Origin: Pseudomonas sp. BCA17
GTDB lineage: Bacteria; Pseudomonadota; Gammaproteobacteria; Pseudomonadales; Pseudomonadaceae
Direction of reading: 5' to 3'
DNA length: 64,000 nucleotides
Assembly (NCBI RefSeq): GCF_004519405.1
Contig: NZ_SGWI01000008.1
Location: forward strand, 124,001 to 188,000
Positions within the stretch are counted from its first letter, which is position 1, and every line of letters starts with the position of its first letter. Position numbers and translations under genes: made by a program. A model generated the notes under the pieces. The model worked only from the letters and a program-made list of their open reading frames with translations, made no database searches and was not told the origin of the DNA. This document shows, piece after piece, positions 59,954 through 64,000 of this stretch.

Positions 59954-60012
59954 AAGCTTCAAGCTTCAAGCTTCAAGTAAAAGCGGATTGGCCCTGACTT
60001 GCGGCTTGAAGC
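59954..60012. repeat. tandem AAGCTTC heptamers with inverted partner
   Basis: Three perfect AAGCTTC units at 59954-59974 are followed at 60004-60012 by GCTTGAAGC, the inverse. This kind of GCTTCAAGCTTC repeat is common between Pseudomonas genes. No gene in 59939-60090. Confidence 0.6.
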
Positions 60013-60090
60013 TGGCTCCTACAGGCTAGTGTGGGCCACCACGCAATACGTGGACTGACGGGCTGACTGAGGCTGGCGAGCTTGATGTGT

Positions 60091-60546
60091 TTATCCACCA
60101 TTCTTGCCCTCCAACTGCCCCAACGGCACCCGCCGCTCTATCGCGCTCGACAAAATGATCGAAGTCTTGCTGAACCCGAATTTCGCGATGCGGTTGATCA
60201 AATTCTCCAACTCCGGCATCGAGCCCACTGCGGCCTGCATGATCACGCACGGATCACCGGTTACGCGGTGGCATTCGGTGAGTTCGGGGATTTCGGATAA
60301 GGCGTCATATACCTTCTGGCTACCGTGATTGGTCAGGCGCAGTTCAATCACACACTGAATCGGCAACCCCACCTTGGACAGATCCACTTTGGCCTGATAC
60401 CCGGTGATCACGCCGCTGGCTTCCAGCTTGGCCACGCGCTCGGCCACGGCGGGCGCGGAGAGGTTGACCGTGCGGGCGAGTTGCGCGTAGGAAGCGCGGC
60501 CGTCTTCGAGCAAGGCGCTGAGGAGCATGCGGTCGTATTTGTCCAT
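60091..60546 (-). CDS. Lrp/AsnC family regulator divergent to an EamA exporter
   Basis: 151 aa from the ATG at 60546 (MDKYDRMLLSALLEDGRAS); the frame is open to 60582. Winged helix with ARTVNLSAPAVAERVAKLEASGVI, and a RAM domain with RVTGDPCVIMQAAVGSMPELENLI. It is transcribed away from the EamA transporter across a 161-bp gap rich in A/T, the usual layout for an amino-acid sensing regulator controlling its exporter. That link is inferred. Confidence 0.92.
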   Translation of the reverse strand: MDKYDRMLLSALLEDGRASYAQLARTVNLSAPAVAERVAKLEASGVITGYQAKVDLSKVGLPIQCVIELRLTNHGSQKVYDALSEIPELTECHRVTGDPCVIMQAAVGSMPELENLINRIAKFGFSKTSIILSSAIERRVPLGQLEGKNGG

Positions 60547-60707
60547 GATAAGGCTCCTGGAACGCTTGGCTTTCGAAAGCATGGTTTATAGCCCTCATAA
60601 CCATGTTTTGAAAAGTGTACTGGCGGTTTAAACAGGTTTTGTAACTTATGTTTATCAATCTGTCTTTTTAGAATAAGCCTCCTGTCCTTCTGCCATAGAG
60701 CCGCCCA

Positions 60708-61604
60708 ATGCCTGGCCCACGTCGCTTTCCCTTACCGTTGATCGCCGCCTTTTTTGCGTTGTATGTGATCTGGGGTTCTACCTACCTGGTGATTCGCGTA
60801 GGCGTGGAGTATTGGCCGCCGTTATTGCTGGCGGGGATTCGGTTTTGCACCGCGGGCGTGTTGATGTATGCCTTCCTCAGATGGCGCGGGGTGCCGGCAC
60901 CGACGTGGCCGCAGTGGAAGGCGGCCGGGATGATCGGCATTTTGTTGCTCACCGTCGGCAACGGTGGCGTGAGCGTGGCGGAACATATGGGCGTGTCGTC
61001 CGGCGTTGCTGCGTTGGCCGTGGCGACCGTGCCGTTGTTCACCTTGTTGTGCGGATATTTCTGGGGTGCACGTAATACTCGTCTGGAATGGGCTGGGGTG
61101 ATTCTGGGAATCATCGGCATTGCCATGCTCAACATGGGCAGTACCTTGCAGTCGAGCCCCATGGGCGCTGTTTTGCTGTTGATGGCGGCCGCATCGTGGG
61201 CGTTCGGTTCGGTGTGGAGCCGGCAACTGCCGCTGCCCCAGGGCGCCATGGCCAGTGCTGCGGAGATGCTGGTAGCCGGTGTGGTGCTGCTGATTGTCAG
61301 CGCGCTTTCCGGTGAACGCCTGCAAGCCGTGCCGCCACTGGAGGGCTGGCTGGCCCTGGCGTACCTGACGGTGTTCGGTTCGATCATTGCCTTCAACGCC
61401 TACATGTACCTGCTCAAGCACGTACGCCCAGCGGCGGCGACCAGCTATGCCTATGTGAACCCGGCAGTGGCCGTGTTGTTGGGGATCGTGTTCGTCGGCG
61501 AGACCATCGGCGTGGAGGAAGCCTTGGCAATGCTGGTGATCATCAGTGCCGTGCTATTGATCAGCCTGCCCCAGTGGCGCAAGCCCAAGCCGGAAATAAG
61601 GTAA
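60708..61604 (+). CDS. EamA family (YedA-like) inner-membrane exporter
   Basis: 298 aa, ten membrane helices as two EamA halves. LYVIWGSTYLVIRVGVEYWPPLLLAGIRF at the N-terminus and AATSYAYVNPAVAVLLG in the second half are typical of YedA/RhtA-like drug-metabolite transporters. Several such carriers export amino acids. Pairing with a divergent Lrp gene supports that class of substrate. The substrate itself is not known. Confidence 0.92.
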   Translation: MPGPRRFPLPLIAAFFALYVIWGSTYLVIRVGVEYWPPLLLAGIRFCTAGVLMYAFLRWRGVPAPTWPQWKAAGMIGILLLTVGNGGVSVAEHMGVSSGVAALAVATVPLFTLLCGYFWGARNTRLEWAGVILGIIGIAMLNMGSTLQSSPMGAVLLLMAAASWAFGSVWSRQLPLPQGAMASAAEMLVAGVVLLIVSALSGERLQAVPPLEGWLALAYLTVFGSIIAFNAYMYLLKHVRPAAATSYAYVNPAVAVLLGIVFVGETIGVEEALAMLVIISAVLLISLPQWRKPKPEIR

Positions 61605-61652
61605 ACTGCCGCGCATTACGCCCTTGCGCTGAATTTTTCCTACGGTAACTAC

Positions 61653-62990
61653 ATGACTTTCGCCACCCTTGGCCTGATCGAACCCTTGCTGCGCGCCCTT
61701 GAGACGCTTGGCTACCAGACCCCGACGCCGGTGCAGGCGCAAGCCATTCCAGCGGTGCTGGCCGGTCGCGACCTGATGGCCGCCGCCCAGACAGGTACCG
61801 GCAAGACCGCCGGTTTCGCCGTACCGTTGTTGCAACTGTTGACGATGGAAGGGCCGAAAGTCGCCGCCAACTCGGCACGCGCGCTGATCCTGTGCCCGAC
61901 CCGCGAGTTGGCCGAGCAGGTTCACGCCAGCGTCGCCGAGTACGCACAAAACCTGCCGCTGACCACTTACGCGGTATACGGCGGCGTGAGCATCAACCCG
62001 CAGATGATGAAGCTGCGCAAAGGCGTCGACATCCTAGTCGCCACGCCTGGCCGCCTGATCGACCTGTTTCGCCAGAACGCGCTGAAGTTCAATCAGCTGC
62101 AAACCCTGGTACTGGACGAAGCCGACCGTATGCTCGACCTGGGCTTTTCTGAAGAGCTTGCGAACATTTACCGCATGCTGCCGAAGAAGCGCCAGACCCT
62201 GTTGTTCTCCGCGACCTTCTCCGATGAGATCCGCACGCTGGCCGGGCAGATGCTCAACGACCCGCTGAGCATCGAAGTCAGCCCGCGCAACGTGGCCGCC
62301 AACACCGTCAAGCAATGGGTGGTGCCGGTCGACAAGAAGCGCAAGCCCGAGCTGTTTGTGCATCTGATGCGCAAAGGCCGCTGGAAGCAGGTGCTGGTGT
62401 TCGCCAAGACCCGTAACGGCGTGGATGCGCTGGTGGATAAGTTGCAGGGCCTGGGCGTCAATGCCGATGGTATCCACGGTGACAAGCCGCAGGCCACGCG
62501 CCAGCGTGCGCTGGACCGCTTCAAAACCGCCGACGTGCAGATCCTGGTGGCCACCGACGTGGCGGCCCGTGGCCTGGATATCGAAGACTTGCCGTTGGTG
62601 GTCAACTTCGACCTGCCGATTGTGGCCGAAGATTACATCCACCGTATTGGCCGCACCGGGCGTGCGGGCAACACGGGTGAGGCGATTTCCCTGGTGTGTG
62701 CCGATGAAGTGAACATGCTGTCGGCCATCGAGATGCTGACGCGTCAGACCTTGACCCGCAAAGTCGAGCCGGATTTCGAGCCTGAGCACCGCGTGCCGGA
62801 CACCGATGCCAGTGGGCAAGTAGTGAAGAAACCGAAAAAACCGAAGAAGCCCAAGGCCACGGGTGGCGGTGGCGGCAAGCGTAACCTCGGCAAATGGGTG
62901 GACAGTGGCGACGTAGCGCCGGCGGAACCCTCGATCAAGCCGGTGCGCAAGGTGCCGGTTTTTAACACCGGGCCGCGTAAGAAGAAGTAA
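61653..62990 (+). CDS. rhlE: DEAD-box ATP-dependent RNA helicase RhlE
   Basis: 445 aa. Helicase motifs in order: Q motif GYQTPTPVQAQAIP, I AQTGTGKT near 49-56, II LDEADRMLDLGF near 152, III FSATF, V ARGLDIEDLP, VI YIHRIGRTGRAG. The C-terminal 70 residues are Lys/Pro/Gly-rich (KKPKKPKKPKATGGGGGKRN), the RNA-binding tail of RhlE proteins. Roles are ribosome assembly and RNA decay with RNase E. Confidence 0.93.
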   Translation: MTFATLGLIEPLLRALETLGYQTPTPVQAQAIPAVLAGRDLMAAAQTGTGKTAGFAVPLLQLLTMEGPKVAANSARALILCPTRELAEQVHASVAEYAQNLPLTTYAVYGGVSINPQMMKLRKGVDILVATPGRLIDLFRQNALKFNQLQTLVLDEADRMLDLGFSEELANIYRMLPKKRQTLLFSATFSDEIRTLAGQMLNDPLSIEVSPRNVAANTVKQWVVPVDKKRKPELFVHLMRKGRWKQVLVFAKTRNGVDALVDKLQGLGVNADGIHGDKPQATRQRALDRFKTADVQILVATDVAARGLDIEDLPLVVNFDLPIVAEDYIHRIGRTGRAGNTGEAISLVCADEVNMLSAIEMLTRQTLTRKVEPDFEPEHRVPDTDASGQVVKKPKKPKKPKATGGGGGKRNLGKWVDSGDVAPAEPSIKPVRKVPVFNTGPRKKK

Positions 62991-63103
62991 CTGCCTGCGC
63001 GGCTGAAGGCCGCATCGGGAGCAAGCCCCTTCCCACACGTTGACCGTATTCTCATGTTGGAACTCGGTCGACTGTGGGTGGGAGCTTACAGTCCACACAA
63101 GCC
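62991..63103. other. intergenic REP fragments between convergent genes
   Basis: CGGGAGCAAGCCCCTTCCCACA at about 63017-63038 is a REP copy, and GTGGGTGGGAGCTTACAG near 63075-63092 is a diverged inverted one. No gene is visible. Confidence 0.45.
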
Positions 63104-64000
63104 TCAGCGTTTAAGCCACTCCAGAACCCCGTGCCCAGCCGCTCTGCCACTGGCAAAACACCCTGTCAGCAGATACCCGCCGGTCGGCGCTTCCCAGTCC
63201 AGCATTTCTCCGGCACAGAACACGCCTGGTAATTGCTTGAGCATCAAACGCTCATCCAGCGCCTCGAACGGCACGCCGCCTGCGGTGCTGATCGCTTCAT
63301 CCAGCGGACGGGTTTTAACCAGGTTCAATGGCAGGGCCTTGATATCCACCGCCAACTGCGCCGGATCATTGAAGTGCTCAGCCGGTGTCAGCTCACGCAA
63401 CAATGCAGACTTCACCCCATCCAGACCCAACTGGCTGTGCAAGTGTTTGCTCATCGAGCGCGAGCCCCGAGGTTTGGCCAGGGCGATTTGCACCTTGCTC
63501 AACGGCTTGCCGGGTAGCAGGTCGATATGCACGGTGGCCGACCCTTCGCGGTTGATCGCTTCGCGAATCGGTGCCGACAGCGCATAGATCAAGCTGCCCT
63601 CGATGCCGGTGGCGGTGACCACACATTCCCCCAGCCGGGGCTTGTCATCGGCCAGGCCGATGGCGATGTTTTTCAGCGGTGCGCCGGCGAATTTGCTGAT
63701 CATCAATTCGCTCCAGGCCGACACCTCGAAACCACAGTTGCTCGGTTGCAGTGGGGCGTAGGGCACGCCTTTGTCTTCGAGCAGTTTGAGCCAGGCACCG
63801 TCTGAACCCAGTCGCGACCAACTGCCGCCACCGAGCGCCAGCAACATGGCAGGGCTGTGGACAGTTTTCTCTCCCTCCGGACTGTGGATAACTAGCCCAC
63901 CGTCCGCGGCCCAACCTACCCAGCGATGCCGGGTGTGGATAACGACGCCTTGGTCGCGCAGACGCTTGAGCCAGGCGCGCAGCAGGGGGGCGGCCTTCAT
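63104..64000 (-). CDS. HI0933/BaiN-type NAD(P)/FAD-dependent flavoprotein, N-terminus outside the window
   Basis: At least 298 aa; the Met codon at the window edge is internal and the gene continues beyond 64000, so the N-terminal FAD-binding GxGxxG part is missing here. Visible motifs are MLLALGGGSWSRLGSDGAWLKLLE, PSNCGFEV, TATGIEGSLIYALS and the final AGEMLDWEAPTGGYLLTGCFASGRAAG, all of the HI0933/TIGR03862 flavoprotein group. The reaction is unknown. Confidence 0.9.
   Translation of the reverse strand: MKAAPLLRAWLKRLRDQGVVIHTRHRWVGWAADGGLVIHSPEGEKTVHSPAMLLALGGGSWSRLGSDGAWLKLLEDKGVPYAPLQPSNCGFEVSAWSELMISKFAGAPLKNIAIGLADDKPRLGECVVTATGIEGSLIYALSAPIREAINREGSATVHIDLLPGKPLSKVQIALAKPRGSRSMSKHLHSQLGLDGVKSALLRELTPAEHFNDPAQLAVDIKALPLNLVKTRPLDEAISTAGGVPFEALDERLMLKQLPGVFCAGEMLDWEAPTGGYLLTGCFASGRAAGHGVLEWLKR

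Noticed and set aside
1..64000. tRNA, rRNA, CRISPR arrays, prophage or complete insertion sequences
   Set aside because: No cloverleaf, regularly spaced repeat, integrase or transposase could be recognised; repeats are REP-type or the short TIR elements listed.

Overview
The window is 64 kb of chromosomal DNA that looks like core genome of a fluorescent Pseudomonas (P. fluorescens group). Three things point there: high GC with the codon bias of that group, the gene order from mpl-ubiX through the mrd/lip block, leuS-lnt-ybeZ-miaB and ladS-amn-hrpB to rhlE (as I recall it, this closely follows the PA4021 to PA3950 stretch of P. aeruginosa), and many short REP/REPIN palindromes between genes. 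I see no rRNA, tRNA, CRISPR array, prophage or intact insertion sequence.

Layout. 0.2-3.1 kb: a sigma-54 activator, then an unrecognised, AT-richer orphan gene. 3.5-12.7 kb: mpl, ubiX and a small lipoprotein (overlapping operon); an NAD(P)-binding oxidoreductase; a MORN-repeat/C13-peptidase lipoprotein; a MaoC-like hydratase; the CidA/LrgA-LrgB pair; a Lon-N-domain protein; a DedA-PAP2 fusion; and 3-methyladenine glycosylase. 12.8-25.4 kb: a long rightward run (proA, nadD, rsfS, rlmH, mrdA, rodA, mltB, rlpA, dacA, ybeD, lipB, lipA, ldcA) joining cell elongation and peptidoglycan turnover to ribosome and lipoate functions. 25.4-31.7 kb, leftward: a second MltB-type transglycosylase, arfA with an internal hairpin, holA, lptE and leuS. 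32-38.7 kb: two small rightward genes, then lnt-corC-ybeY-ybeZ and miaB leftward. 38.7-49.5 kb: a DUF1820 gene, a Sel1-type protein, hemL-thiE-thiD, the LadS-type hybrid sensor kinase, an AidB-like acyl-CoA dehydrogenase, amn and rluE. 49.5-64 kb: a DUF2788 membrane protein, an Lrp regulator beside an orphan terminator (possible sRNA), a DUF6515 protein, a CDF transporter, a lipoprotein, hrpB, an EEP nuclease/phosphatase, a YciC-like membrane protein, a DUF2076 protein, an NYN protein plus DEDD exonuclease, a divergent Lrp/EamA pair, rhlE, and a flavoprotein cut by the window edge.

Common themes are envelope building (Mpl recycling, PBP2-RodA, MltB/RlpA/DacA/LdcA, LptE, Lnt) and ribosome/RNA maintenance (RsfS, RlmH, YbeY, ArfA, MiaB, RluE, HrpB, RhlE).

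The most interesting non-standard signals are: two copies, in opposite orientation, of a 180-190 bp element with 18-bp terminal inverted repeats, REP cores and 10-bp flanking direct repeats; an arfA gene whose 3' coding end folds into a 12-bp hairpin (the known nonstop-mRNA switch); a 12-MORN lipoprotein carrying a His/Cys C13 peptidase dyad; and an orphan intrinsic terminator between an Lrp gene and a DUF6515 gene, which may mark an undescribed small RNA. I found no clearly novel multi-gene system. Starts that differ from the longest ORF were chosen from ribosome-binding sites and family N-termini and are explained per entry.
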